Made by a program: the position numbers and the translations under genes. From Oceaniferula spumae (GTDB lineage: Bacteria; Verrucomicrobiota; Verrucomicrobiia; Verrucomicrobiales; Akkermansiaceae), in assembly GCF_042849255.1 (NCBI RefSeq), contig NZ_AP026866.1:372001-436000 (forward strand): 64,000 nt of DNA, written 5' to 3'. The notes under the pieces were generated by a model. The model was not told the origin of the DNA. It ran no database searches and saw only the letters and a program-made list of their open reading frames with translations. Each line of letters opens with the position of its first letter. Position 1 is the stretch's first letter. Below are positions 52,735-61,885 of the stretch, one piece after another.

Positions 52735-53183
52735 CAGGCTTTTTCAATCTGGATACGCTTGTAGCGCGAATTGCCCTTCGGAGAGCTGGTTTTAACGCCC
52801 TCAATGTCCGCGAGGGAATTGTGTGCGAGTCTTCGGTAATATGCATTGAGTGGGTTCAGACGGCGGGGTTTGCCATCCTGAATGACTTTCTGTGCCATTT
52901 CCTGAGCCGTTTTGATAAGCTCGGCCTCTTGCTGCTCACGGTAGTGATCACAGTCCACCTTCACTCTGGCTGAGTTTGGGTAGTGTTTACTCAACACACG
53001 GTTCATCAGATACTGGAGATCCTCAAGACGATCTCCGTTTTTGCCGATCAAATGTGCGCCTTGATCGGTGATCATGTTCAAGCAAGGGCCATCGTCTGAT
53101 TCAGTCCTTTCATACTGAACCTCGAAGCCCAGTTTGCTCAGCATGGTATCAAGAATTTTCTCTGCAGCGTCGACCTCATTCAT
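52734..53183 (-). CDS. KH-R3H RNA-binding protein (Jag/KhpB-like)
   Basis: A 149-residue protein. A type II KH domain (LIGKNGDRLEDLQYLMNRVL with GxxG) is followed by an R3H domain (PLNAYYRRLAHNSLADIEGV, where the usual ERRxVH reads YRRLAH). The tail SPKGNSRYKRIQIEKA matches the end of SpoIIIJ-associated proteins. It lacks the N-terminal Jag-N domain, so it is a short form. The KhpA/KhpB pair binds many RNAs and affects cell growth and division. No yidC or khpA gene lies next to it here. Confidence 0.88.
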   Translation of the reverse strand: MNEVDAAEKILDTMLSKLGFEVQYERTESDDGPCLNMITDQGAHLIGKNGDRLEDLQYLMNRVLSKHYPNSARVKVDCDHYREQQEAELIKTAQEMAQKVIQDGKPRRLNPLNAYYRRLAHNSLADIEGVKTSSPKGNSRYKRIQIEKA

Positions 53184-53358
53184 GCGTTACTGATAGACAG
53201 ATCAAATAGAAACGTCAAACGCCACTTCCTCGATCGTCATGGCAATTCTCACCTCTGAATTTTTCCCTTGAAATATGAAGCGCTTGTAGAAAATTCGGCG
53301 GTGCACGCGGTCATTTGCCTTTCTTGGCTGTCATGACTGTGTCATTGCATTGCCTGCC

Positions 53359-54087
53359 ATGATTGAAGTCAACAACCTCAGCAAAAACTACGGGGCCAAA
53401 ACCGTAGTCAACAATCTGTCATTCACGGTTAACAAGGGAGAGGTTCTCGGCTTCTTAGGGCCTAACGGAGCCGGAAAATCCACGACCATGCGGATGGTGA
53501 CCGGGTTTATTTCACCCACTAAAGGTGATGCCAAGATCTGCGGCGTCTCAGTGGTTGATCACCCCAAGAAAGCAAAGAGTCACATCGGCTACCTCCCGGA
53601 ATCGGCACCGCTCTACAATGATATGACGGTGCAAGATTTCCTCAAATTCTGCGCCTCCATGCGCGGGCTCAGAGGTAGCACTTCAAAGCAAGCAGTCAAC
53701 GCAGCAGTCGAGACATGTTTCTTGGAAAATGTCGCCCGCCAATCCATCGGCACACTGTCAAAAGGTTACCGTCACCGCACCTGTCTGGCCCAAGCGCTAT
53801 TGCATGATCCAGACGTGCTGATCCTTGACGAGCCGACCGATGGTCTTGATCCGAACCAAAAACACGAGGTTCGCAAACTGATCAAACGCCTCGGCGAAAC
53901 CAAAGCGATCCTCTTTTCCACCCACATCCTCGAGGAGGTTGATGCCTCTTGCACCCGCGCTGTGATTATCGATCAGGGTAACATCGTAGCCGATGGTACA
54001 CCGGCCGAACTCCGTGCCCAGTCCGGAACCGATTCCCTCCACGATCTTTTCCGTGATCTAACTACCAAGGAAACGGCGGCCCACTAA
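53359..54087 (+). CDS. ABC transporter ATP-binding protein, GldA-like
   Basis: A 242-residue ATPase with Walker A GPNGAGKST at 34-42, Q-loop region, signature LSKGYRHR at 133-140 (an LSKGY variant common in this group), Walker B VLILDEPTDGLDP, and the H-loop STHILEEV. The ATG before IEVNNLSK is preferred over the TTG three codons upstream. It is the first gene of a four-gene unit with an ABC-2 permease and two envelope-facing proteins. GldA works in gliding motility in Bacteroidota; elsewhere such complexes export unknown substrates or support the envelope. Confidence 0.93.
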   Translation: MIEVNNLSKNYGAKTVVNNLSFTVNKGEVLGFLGPNGAGKSTTMRMVTGFISPTKGDAKICGVSVVDHPKKAKSHIGYLPESAPLYNDMTVQDFLKFCASMRGLRGSTSKQAVNAAVETCFLENVARQSIGTLSKGYRHRTCLAQALLHDPDVLILDEPTDGLDPNQKHEVRKLIKRLGETKAILFSTHILEEVDASCTRAVIIDQGNIVADGTPAELRAQSGTDSLHDLFRDLTTKETAAH

Positions 54088-54128
54088 CAAACTCTGACAA
54101 CTGTCTACTAACATCTGTCCACTGAATC

Positions 54129-54854
54129 ATGTTCACTATTTTTAAACGAGAACTGAAAAGTTACTTCACCCAGCCCACGGCTTATGCGGTGATTGTTATT
54201 TTTCTGTTCATGTCGCTCTTTTTCACCTTCTCGTTAGGTAACTTTATCGAGACTGGTGATGCCAACCTTGAGTGGTCGTTCTTCTTCTGGCATCCGTGGA
54301 TTTATATGCTCTTGGCACCAGCTCTTGGTATGCGTCTTTGGTCGGACGAGCAGCGCAGTGGCACGATCGAACTGTTGGGAACATTCCCCACGACCATTTG
54401 GTCAGCGATCCTCGGCAAATACCTGGCAGCAGTTGTGGTCTGGGGGATTGCATTGCTTCTAACATACCCGATGGTGATGGCTGTAAACACCCTCGGAGAC
54501 CCGGACAATCTGACAATTTTTTCAGGCTACATCGGAAGTTTTCTTATTTGCTGCACCTTTCTTGCGATCACCTGTCTGGTATCCGCTTTCACCCGTGACC
54601 AAGTGTCGTGTTTGATCATCTCTTGCAGTATTTGCGTGCTGCTTGTGGTGATTGGTTTCGACCACGTGGTGAGGATCTTCGCACAGACATTCTCAGAAGC
54701 CACGACAGACGCGATTGTTTCAACCGCTGTGTTAGATCATTACCAACCATTGCTACAGGGAGCGCTGCGCTTTCAGGATATCATCTACTTCGGATCGATC
54801 ATTGTCGCCTGTTTGCTCTGCACCAGCGCCATTCTGAACTCGAAACGTTCTTAG
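54129..54854 (+). CDS. ABC-2 type transporter permease, GldF-like
   Basis: A 241-residue membrane protein with six helices: MFTIFKRELKSYFTQPTAYAVIVIFLF at the start and a conserved MRLWSDEQRSGTIELLGTFP block between helices 2 and 3. It forms the channel with the ATPase 41 bases upstream and is followed by the GldG-like gene. The C-terminal helix ends in a short basic tail. Confidence 0.9.
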   Translation: MFTIFKRELKSYFTQPTAYAVIVIFLFMSLFFTFSLGNFIETGDANLEWSFFFWHPWIYMLLAPALGMRLWSDEQRSGTIELLGTFPTTIWSAILGKYLAAVVVWGIALLLTYPMVMAVNTLGDPDNLTIFSGYIGSFLICCTFLAITCLVSAFTRDQVSCLIISCSICVLLVVIGFDHVVRIFAQTFSEATTDAIVSTAVLDHYQPLLQGALRFQDIIYFGSIIVACLLCTSAILNSKRS

Positions 54855-54882
54855 GCCCTCAACTCACTATTTATTTTCCATC

Positions 54883-56811
54883 ATGGCCAAAACTCAAAAA
54901 AAGGAAGCTGCCACACCTGCCAAATCAGGTGCAAAAATCACCCACCCGGTGGTTCGCACGATCGTGGGGATTGTTGCGATCGTTTGCATTTTGATTTTCT
55001 CTAACTGGCTAGTGCGCTCCACTTCGCTAGGCAATAAAACCATCGATCTCACAGAGAACAAACGCCACACATTGACTCCTGGAACGGAGGCGATTCTCAG
55101 TGAGTTGGAAAGCCCTGTGATCATTCGCTACTACGCCACCAGAAAAAGTGAAGCGATGCCACGTCGGGTAAAATCCTACATGCGCAAGGTGGATGATTTG
55201 TTAGCGCGATACAAAAACCTCGCAAAAGGAAAAATCAGGATAGAAAACCTCGATCCTGAGCCAGACACGGATGCCGAAGACTCCGCGAACATGGATGGAA
55301 TCAGTGGGCAGCGGGTTAACGATGAAAACCTCTACTTTGGCATGGCGATTTCCTGCCTGGATCAACAAACATCCATTCCATTTTTAGACCCCAGCAATGA
55401 CACCATGTTAGAGTATATGCTCTCCAGTGCCATTGCCAACGTCACCACCTTCACCAAACCCAAAGTCGGCTTGATGACCACTCTACCTCTGGCTGGAACG
55501 CCCCCTACCCAACCAGGTCAAGAGCCTGGAGCTGCGTGGATTATTTTCCAAGTTCTGAGACAGCGATACGAGATTCAATATTTAGGCATGTCACCTAAGG
55601 AATTGGATCCCGAACAAACTCCTGTGCTGCTATTGGTCCATCCTGCTGGATTGACTGCACACACTGAATATTTGATCGATCAGTATGTTCTAAAAGGCGG
55701 CATTGTCGTAGCTTGTCTGGATCCTTTTGCCCTCACTGCACCGCAAGCCGATCCGCGAATGCAGGGTATGGGAGGTGCGGTTGCCAAGTCGTCCACATTC
55801 CCCAACTTGTTAAAAACCTGGGGTGTTGGCTTTGATGCTTACTCGGTGATCGCGGATGGAAAATACGCCACTGACTTTGGCAATGGCCAGCGCATGCATG
55901 CGCATCTTTCTTTGAGCACGGATGCCATCGTCGCCGATGACGACATCGTGACCAAGGGGTTTGAAAATCTCTATTTTCCCTTGGCTGGTGGTTTCACCGT
56001 TCAGGGTGGAGGCGGTGTCGCCATCGACACTCTGGTGCGCAGTTCGAAACAAGTGGTGCTCATGGCCGGACAGGAAGCAACACGCCCGGACAATGGTATC
56101 TTCGCCCGTACCCAACCGACTGGGAAGAACTACGGCTTAGTCATGCGTCTACGGGGAAAGTTTAAAACGGCCTTCCCTGACGGTGATCCAGCCGAGGCCA
56201 AAAAATCGGATGATGCCCAGGATGAAACTGCCGAAAGCGAGCCAAAGCCCAGCTTAAAAGAAGCGACCGAAGAGAGCTCTGTTTATCTGATTTCTGATGC
56301 TGATTTTCTCTTCGATCGAGCCTGTTTCCAACAAACGGCGCAGGGATACGCACCGGTCAATAATAACGCTGCCCTATTGCAAAACATCCTCGATCAATGC
56401 ACCGGATCGAAACATCTGATTGGCTCACGTAGCCGTGCATCGACCACTCGACCATTCACCATCATCAAGGAAATGGAGACCGATTTTGAAAAGGATTTGC
56501 ATGAGGATGTTGAAAAAGCGCGCAACTCCATGAATGAAATCGTGAAACAGTTGCAAGCTCTGCACACCGAGAAAACACAGGGAACGACCCTTGTCCTCTC
56601 TCAAGAGCAGGAAGCTAAGATACGTGAACTGCAAGCCCAGCAAATGAAACTGCGTCGTGATCTCCGTGAAAAAGAGAAGGGCCTGAGAGATCGCAAGGAC
56701 CGGCTTTATGCCAAAATCACATGGCTGACCGTTGCTTCCACCCCGCTCTTCGTCGCTCTCACGGGGCTCTGTGTCTGGCTTGTTCGCCGCAGATCCACTC
56801 GAGCCGTCTAA
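54883..56811 (+). CDS. GldG-like ABC-associated protein
   Basis: A 642-residue protein with a first membrane helix at about 22-45 (IVGIVAIVCILIFSNWLV), a large periplasmic domain and a C-terminal helix (LTVASTPLFVALTGLCVWLVRRR). Before that last helix runs a long coiled coil (EKDLHEDVEKARNSMNEIVKQL, EIRELQAQQMKLRRDLREKEK). The periplasmic part has TLTPGTEAILSELESPVIIRYY and DDLLARYKN, characteristic of the ABC_transp_aux family. In Flavobacteria GldG works with GldA and GldF. It begins 28 bases after the permease. Confidence 0.9.
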   Translation: MAKTQKKEAATPAKSGAKITHPVVRTIVGIVAIVCILIFSNWLVRSTSLGNKTIDLTENKRHTLTPGTEAILSELESPVIIRYYATRKSEAMPRRVKSYMRKVDDLLARYKNLAKGKIRIENLDPEPDTDAEDSANMDGISGQRVNDENLYFGMAISCLDQQTSIPFLDPSNDTMLEYMLSSAIANVTTFTKPKVGLMTTLPLAGTPPTQPGQEPGAAWIIFQVLRQRYEIQYLGMSPKELDPEQTPVLLLVHPAGLTAHTEYLIDQYVLKGGIVVACLDPFALTAPQADPRMQGMGGAVAKSSTFPNLLKTWGVGFDAYSVIADGKYATDFGNGQRMHAHLSLSTDAIVADDDIVTKGFENLYFPLAGGFTVQGGGGVAIDTLVRSSKQVVLMAGQEATRPDNGIFARTQPTGKNYGLVMRLRGKFKTAFPDGDPAEAKKSDDAQDETAESEPKPSLKEATEESSVYLISDADFLFDRACFQQTAQGYAPVNNNAALLQNILDQCTGSKHLIGSRSRASTTRPFTIIKEMETDFEKDLHEDVEKARNSMNEIVKQLQALHTEKTQGTTLVLSQEQEAKIRELQAQQMKLRRDLREKEKGLRDRKDRLYAKITWLTVASTPLFVALTGLCVWLVRRRSTRAV

Positions 56812-56837
56812 CGTAATTTTTCTAATATCATTTTTTC

Positions 56838-58103
56838 ATGAAGTCTCGCACCGTTATTATTCTTTGGGCCATTGCCCTCGTTCTCGGAATTGCCGCTTAT
56901 GTCGTCAAATTCCACGGAGAGGAAGATCACTCTACACGCACCAAACTCGCTCCGGGAGACAGGCTGTATGAAAACTTGCCGGTTCGCCAAGTTGCCAAAG
57001 TTACAATCAGCCAGGGCAATAGTTCCACCCATTTGGTCAAAGGAAAAGACAATGAATGGGGAGTCGCAGAACGCGATGACTACCAAGTGAACTACGAATT
57101 GCTTCGAAACCTGTTAGGTGCGCTGAACGATCTGGAAGTCACCCAAGGGTATCCCGCTAGCAGCGAGCATTTTGGCCGTTTTGGGTTGGCGGATGAGACT
57201 AGCAAGGAGGACAGTGAGCTCGGTTATTTCGGTGCTGTTAGGGTCACGATGTCGGCAGAAGACGGAACTAAGCTGGCAGAAGTTTTGCTAGGGAAATACA
57301 GCGGCACAAGTCGCGTCGGTGGCCGATTTGTCAGGATTGATGGTGACGACAGCGGGGTTTACGCCGTTGGGCAAACATTCCCAGGCGTCACGGCAGAGCC
57401 AAAGGATTGGTTGAACAAGGACTTCATCAAGTTCGATCAAATCCAATCAATCACGCTAACCGCTCCAGACGATCCCTCGTTTACTGGTTGGAAACTTGTC
57501 CGACCCACGACGCAGGGGCAATTCAAGGTCGCAGACCTTAGCGATCAGGAACTGATGAAGTTGACATCGACCAATACCCTTCGTGATCTGTTCAACTATG
57601 CCGCTTTCCAAGATGTAATCAGTGGAAAAAAGGCCGCCGAGCTTGCCAATCCGGATGTTAAACTGAAACGCAAGGCTGTCATATCCACATTTGATGGACT
57701 CACATACACTCTGGTGTTCTGGCCACAAAAAGATGAGCCGAAAGACAAAGATGCAGACCCTCGCTTGCCGGCAGTCCAACCTAAGTATCTCCTAACGATC
57801 GCAGTGGACGCTGAGTTTCCAAAAACCAGAAACAAATCAGCCGATGAGAAGCCGGAGGATGCCCAAGCGCTTGATGCGCGGTTTAAACAACAGCAGATAC
57901 TCGCTCGTGAGAAGTTAGCATTAGCAGAAAGATTACAGGGAAGAATTTTCCAGATCAGTCAAAGTGTGATCTCACCCTTGCAGAAGAAGCGTGCCGATTT
58001 TGTGACTGCTAAAAATCGGCCGTCTGCTTCGACTCCCCCGGTTCAGGTGCCTGCGCAACCTGCACCAACTCATCCCTTGCAGCCTCTGCCCCCACAACGC
58101 TAA
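56838..58103 (+). CDS. DUF4340 protein of the Gld-like ABC operon
   Basis: A 421-residue protein. One N-terminal helix (TVIILWAIALVLGIAAYVVKF) is followed by repeated beta-rich DUF4340 units: VAKVTISQGNSSTHLVKGKDNEWGV, and later IQSITLTAPDDPSFTGWKLV. DUF4340 proteins occur next to GldG-like genes and probably reside in the periplasm. The C-terminal 30 residues are Pro/Gln/Ala-rich. It starts 26 bases after the preceding gene and ends the operon. Confidence 0.88.
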   Translation: MKSRTVIILWAIALVLGIAAYVVKFHGEEDHSTRTKLAPGDRLYENLPVRQVAKVTISQGNSSTHLVKGKDNEWGVAERDDYQVNYELLRNLLGALNDLEVTQGYPASSEHFGRFGLADETSKEDSELGYFGAVRVTMSAEDGTKLAEVLLGKYSGTSRVGGRFVRIDGDDSGVYAVGQTFPGVTAEPKDWLNKDFIKFDQIQSITLTAPDDPSFTGWKLVRPTTQGQFKVADLSDQELMKLTSTNTLRDLFNYAAFQDVISGKKAAELANPDVKLKRKAVISTFDGLTYTLVFWPQKDEPKDKDADPRLPAVQPKYLLTIAVDAEFPKTRNKSADEKPEDAQALDARFKQQQILAREKLALAERLQGRIFQISQSVISPLQKKRADFVTAKNRPSASTPPVQVPAQPAPTHPLQPLPPQR

Positions 58104-58171
58104 TCTGGGCATTGGGCCATTGATCTTTAATCTTGAGCTACACTCCGAGTAGGTCTATTTGATACTACATT

Positions 58172-58726
58172 ATGAGTAATAATGTATCAGCATGGATGGC
58201 GTGGGAAGGTGGCGTTGATTTAGCCGCACAATACGAAGGCAAAGATGGCAGCATGATCTTAGTGCATGTGGCGGAAATGGTGACCACCCCTATTGGAGCT
58301 GCGCCCAGTGGCATGATCCTGCTTCAGGAAGCCGCTGATGCTGCACCGTCGCTTATTGGATTCATCTCCACAGACGCACGGATCGCCGAATATTTTGGGC
58401 CTAACATTTTCGCTGGCACACCTTTCGAAAATGCCCCAGGGCTTGAAGCCAGTATCGAAATTTCCCATGATGGTGATAGCTGCAGTGCCGAGGTTTCCGT
58501 AGCTGACACTCGGATTGAGGTCACCATGTCTGGGCTGTCGCAGACAACACGATCCACGCGAGAAGCCAATGCCGAGGCTCCATTTGTACAGCAAATCCTC
58601 GAACGTTCTAGCACTTCAGCAACCCTCAGCGTCAACGGTGAGGATATTGCAATTCAGCTATTTCCTGATGGGGAAAGAGGCGAACCCTCAGCTGCATTCA
58701 CACCTGCTGGCATATACAGTCGATAG
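58172..58726 (+). CDS. unknown 184-residue acidic protein
   Basis: I do not recognise it. The protein is acidic and has no signal peptide or membrane helix. It opens with AWEGGVDLAAQYEG, holds a Gly/Ala-rich middle (TPIGAAPSGMILLQEAADAAPS) and a beta-rich second half (SIEISHDGDSCSAEVSVAD). It contains one Cys. It is followed by the SGNH hydrolase after 42 bases, so both may share a transcript. Confidence 0.6.
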   Translation: MSNNVSAWMAWEGGVDLAAQYEGKDGSMILVHVAEMVTTPIGAAPSGMILLQEAADAAPSLIGFISTDARIAEYFGPNIFAGTPFENAPGLEASIEISHDGDSCSAEVSVADTRIEVTMSGLSQTTRSTREANAEAPFVQQILERSSTSATLSVNGEDIAIQLFPDGERGEPSAAFTPAGIYSR

Positions 58727-58768
58727 ATTCGGCTCAATGCCACGTATGGTGCACCTGACTCCGTCTTT

Positions 58769-59722
58769 ATGAAATCAATCTTCACCTCATCCTGTATCGC
58801 CCTGTTTGCGATATTGCCGCTGGCTCACTCCCAAGATCGCACAGAGCAACATCGCAAACTCCTCACAGATGCGCAAAAGATCATCTTTCTCGGAGACAGT
58901 ATCACCTATGGCGGCAACTATGTGGCCAATTTTGAAACTTGGTTGCAGATAGCTTTTCCTGAGCGCCAGTTCTCAGTCATCAATATGGGGCTGGGTTCAG
59001 AGACTGTCTCTGGACTAAGTGAAAAAGGACACGCCGGAGGAAGGTTTCCGCGTCCGGACTTGCACACGAGGCTTGATAGCATTCTCACCAAAACCAAACC
59101 TGATCTGGTGTTCGCCTGTTACGGGATGAATTGCGGAATTCAAATGCCCTTTGACCAGAACCGTTTCGAGAAATACCAACAGGGTCTGATCAAACTGAAA
59201 ACCAAAGTCGAGGCGACAGGAGCCAAGATCATTTTCATCACTCCGCCTTACTACGATTCACAAGTCAATAAGTCGAAAGCCTATTATACTGATGTGTTGG
59301 CGAAATACTCTGCTTGGCTTGTGTCTCAGCGAGCCAAGGGGTGGAATGTCATCGATCTGAACTCCCACATGACTGAAACCATTCAGGCGAAACGCAAGAG
59401 TGATCCTAAGTTCACAGTGCAAAAGGACGCAGTGCATCCCAATGCCGCGGGTCACTGGATCATGACTCAGCCGATTTTAAAATGGTTTGGAGACGATCAG
59501 GCTGCTGACAGCCAGAGTGTTGAAGACATGCTGCGCCAACACAGGTTGCCTGCAAAAATAGCCGTTCTGGAATTCAAAAGAATGGCCGTCTTGAGGAATG
59601 CATGGTTGACCGAAGCTGGACACAAACGACCTGGTGTTCCCAAGGGACTGCCACTCGCCAAAGCGAAAGCACAAGCGGAGGCGCTCACCAAGGAGATCGA
59701 AGCACTTTGTAAAGTCGAGTAA
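58769..59722 (+). CDS. secreted SGNH/GDSL hydrolase
   Basis: A 317-residue exported esterase or deacylase. The signal peptide is SIFTSSCIALFAILPLAHSQ. Block I is FLGDSITYGGN (Ser44), block II NMGLGSETVSG supplies the Gly, block III YGMNCG the Asn, and block V KDAVHPNAAGH the Asp-His pair. All four SGNH residues are present. Substrate is unknown; such enzymes remove acyl groups from sugars of polysaccharides or cell wall. Confidence 0.92.
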   Translation: MKSIFTSSCIALFAILPLAHSQDRTEQHRKLLTDAQKIIFLGDSITYGGNYVANFETWLQIAFPERQFSVINMGLGSETVSGLSEKGHAGGRFPRPDLHTRLDSILTKTKPDLVFACYGMNCGIQMPFDQNRFEKYQQGLIKLKTKVEATGAKIIFITPPYYDSQVNKSKAYYTDVLAKYSAWLVSQRAKGWNVIDLNSHMTETIQAKRKSDPKFTVQKDAVHPNAAGHWIMTQPILKWFGDDQAADSQSVEDMLRQHRLPAKIAVLEFKRMAVLRNAWLTEAGHKRPGVPKGLPLAKAKAQAEALTKEIEALCKVE

Positions 59723-59805
59723 GTGGCCAATTAGGGTAAGGAGAAAATTTCTGAATACGCGGCAGGACTGTTCGTCGATTAAGCGAACATCAAAACCCCG
59801 CCGTT

Positions 59806-60148
59806 ATGAAAACAATCCTCGCTACCCTCGCCACCATCATCGTTTCCTTCGCAGCTCTGCCTGAGAAAGCCGAAGCTGCCCCCCACCCTCACCACATTGG
59901 GCACAGCTACACATATTGTAGCGGTCATGCACCCTGCGGATGCCGAGTCTACAAACGCCGCATCATCGTAGGATACGATTGCTACCACCGTCCAATCTAT
60001 CGCTACTACAGTGTGCCCGTTGTCCACCGCTGCCACCGGTATTGTGCGCCCGCACTATGGTCATCATGGCCACCACGGCAGTCTTCACCGGTCCCACGCC
60101 ATCTATACCATCCGTGGTCCCCATGGCTGGATCACCGTCCGCCGATAG
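59806..60148 (+). pseudogene. secreted His/Tyr/Cys-rich small protein, apparently frameshifted
   Basis: The signal peptide (TILATLATIIVSFAALPEKAEA) and a region with CSGHAPCGCRVYKRR and YDCYHRPIYRYYSVPVV are read from the ATG at 59806 in one frame. After about 60030 this frame turns into Trp/Pro/Ser text that passes through the terminator at 60177 and ends only at 60255. The next frame (ggt at 60038 on) instead gives natural-looking text: GIVRPHYGHHGHHG and TIRGPHGWITVRR with a TAG at 60146-60148, before the terminator. A one-base shift between about 60000 and 60038 restores a product of about 114 residues. Either the gene is broken, the base is a sequencing error, or a programmed shift operates. 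The extracellular protein may bind metal. Confidence 0.6.
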
Positions 60149-60172
60149 TGACACTTCACCCCGACCTAATAA

Positions 60173-60207
60173 CCCCACAAGGAGGGCCGTCATGGCTCTC
60201 CTTGTTT
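60173..60207 (+). terminator. rho-independent terminator after the small secreted protein
   Basis: AAGGAGGGCC and GGCTCTCCTT pair over ten bases with one G-T wobble, around the loop GTCAT. GTTTTATTT follows. It lies 29 bases after the frame-corrected stop at 60148, but inside the uncorrected reading frame. Confidence 0.75.
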
Positions 60208-60262
60208 TATTTCTGGCCGATTCTTTCCTTGAACCTCACCGCTATGAGGGAATGATGGGCGT

Positions 60263-61384
60263 ATGAAAAAGTATCTGATGTTCTGCCTCACCATTCTACT
60301 GAGTGCTACCGCTCTCCAAGCAGCTCGTGAAAATGCCTTGGAAAAGGAAATGGAGGATTACGCTCGCGATTTCTACCGCGAGCACCCTGATGCTGCCGGT
60401 GATAAAAAATCGCGTGAGGCGCGTGAGGATTTGGTCAAAAAGATGAAAGGCGCTCAGGTTCTCGACTTAACCAAGGATCAGGAAAAAAAACTGCGCAAAC
60501 GTGAGGACTTGGTCACTGACGGCACTTTCAAGACTGCCTTGGACCAACTCAAAGCTCTCAATAGTAAAGAGCCCGACGTCACTTTTCTGATCGCCTATGC
60601 GGAGAAAGAAAAAATCAAACCTGCCGAAAAGCTGCTGGCTCATCGCCTGATCCAGCACACTTACCAATCAGCGATGCAGAAAGCGACCGAGGCCCGCGGC
60701 CAACGCATGTATCAGGTCATGGCAAAATACACGGAGTATAAATCCGCCAACGGCAAAGCTCCTGCATCTCTTGCTGAGCTGAATCTACCCGACGACTGCA
60801 AGCAGTTTGTCGATCCCACCACTGGTGCAAAAAAAGATTGGATCTACATCGGCCATCTCGGGGCTCGACTCAAAGCCAATGAATCTCACATCGTATTGGC
60901 CGAGCCCGAGCCGTTAGGTGAGGCTCGTGTTTGCGGCCTGGACGATGGTAAGATTGTTAATTTCAAGGAGTCATCCATCAAAGAGCACTTGGACAAACTA
61001 GCCAATGCCACCCCATCCGGTGACGGTGATTCGTCAGGTGCAAACGTCCCAACCGGATCAAATTCCAATCACCCTGGATTCGCTACCTTCAAGAGCCTGA
61101 TGAAAAAATACAAGATCCACAAACAGCTCAACGGGGGCAGAGCGCCTGAATCGCTATCGGATCTGGATCTAACAGACGAGGAAAAGCAATACACAGATCC
61201 TGATGGCGGCGGTAAGTCCGACTGGATTTTCCTTGGCGACAAGTCGAAGATCAAAAATGGCGACGGCACAGCATGTGTGTTGGTATCTCCAAAAGCTTAC
61301 AAAGGTGTCCGCCTGATCGGATTAGCCGACGGTCGCACGGCCACAATCGCCGACAAAGACATTACTCCTCACCTTTCCAAATAA
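60263..61384 (+). CDS. secreted protein with internally duplicated domain, unknown function
   Basis: A 373-residue exported protein. The signal peptide is KKYLMFCLTILLSATALQA, followed by about 130 charged, helical residues. Then a unit of about 100 residues occurs twice. Copy 1 (about 145-250) has VMAKYTEYKSANGKAPASL, VDPTTGAKKDWIYIGHL and VCGLDDGKIVNF. Copy 2 (about 275-372) has LMKKYKIHKQLNGGRAPESL, TDPDGGGKSDWIFLGD and LIGLADGRTATI. The NG.AP.SL...L pattern recalls the C-terminal part of type II pseudopilins, but the helix of a pilin is missing. No enzyme motif is seen. The gene precedes yqeY by 19 bases. Confidence 0.7.
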   Translation: MKKYLMFCLTILLSATALQAARENALEKEMEDYARDFYREHPDAAGDKKSREAREDLVKKMKGAQVLDLTKDQEKKLRKREDLVTDGTFKTALDQLKALNSKEPDVTFLIAYAEKEKIKPAEKLLAHRLIQHTYQSAMQKATEARGQRMYQVMAKYTEYKSANGKAPASLAELNLPDDCKQFVDPTTGAKKDWIYIGHLGARLKANESHIVLAEPEPLGEARVCGLDDGKIVNFKESSIKEHLDKLANATPSGDGDSSGANVPTGSNSNHPGFATFKSLMKKYKIHKQLNGGRAPESLSDLDLTDEEKQYTDPDGGGKSDWIFLGDKSKIKNGDGTACVLVSPKAYKGVRLIGLADGRTATIADKDITPHLSK

Positions 61385-61403
61385 CCAATCACACCAATAC
61401 AAC

Positions 61404-61859
61404 ATGAGTTCTCTCACCAATACGATCACGGACGATATGAAAACAGCCATGCGCGAGCGCAATAAAACGGCTCTCAACGTCCTTCGCGCCTTAAAAACAT
61501 CCATCACCAACGCCGCTATCGAAAAATCTGGAGCCGGCACTGAGCTCGACGACGCAGAGGTCACCGGTATCATTCGCAAGCAGATCAAGCAGCGTCAGGA
61601 TTCCATCGAGCAGTTTGAAAAAGCCGGTCGTGCTGAACTCGCCGAAACCGAAAAAGAAGAAATTACCGTGCTCGAGGGCTATCTTCCGGAACAGCTTAGC
61701 CAAGAGGAAATCGAGGCTGCTGTCGATGCCGCCATCACCGAAGCTGCGGCGGAGTCTCGCAAAGATATTGGCAAGGTCATGCAAATACTTCAGGAGAAAA
61801 CCGGTGGTCGAGCCGATGGCAAAACCCTTTCTCAGGCGGTGATGAAACGCCTTTCCTGA
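61404..61859 (+). CDS. yqeY: GatB/YqeY domain protein
   Basis: A 151-residue helical protein with ERNKTALNVLRALKTSITN and KQRQDSIEQFEKAGRAELAETEKEEITVLEGYLPEQLS, the family signature. The C-terminal GKVMQILQEKTGGRADGKTLS is the GatB tail-like domain. YqeY proteins resemble the tRNA-binding tail of the amidotransferase GatB. Function on tRNA or aminoacylation is suspected. It precedes ispD by 26 bases. Confidence 0.94.
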   Translation: MSSLTNTITDDMKTAMRERNKTALNVLRALKTSITNAAIEKSGAGTELDDAEVTGIIRKQIKQRQDSIEQFEKAGRAELAETEKEEITVLEGYLPEQLSQEEIEAAVDAAITEAAAESRKDIGKVMQILQEKTGGRADGKTLSQAVMKRLS

Positions 61860-61885
61860 GTGTCATTGACTCGAACATCGCTTAG

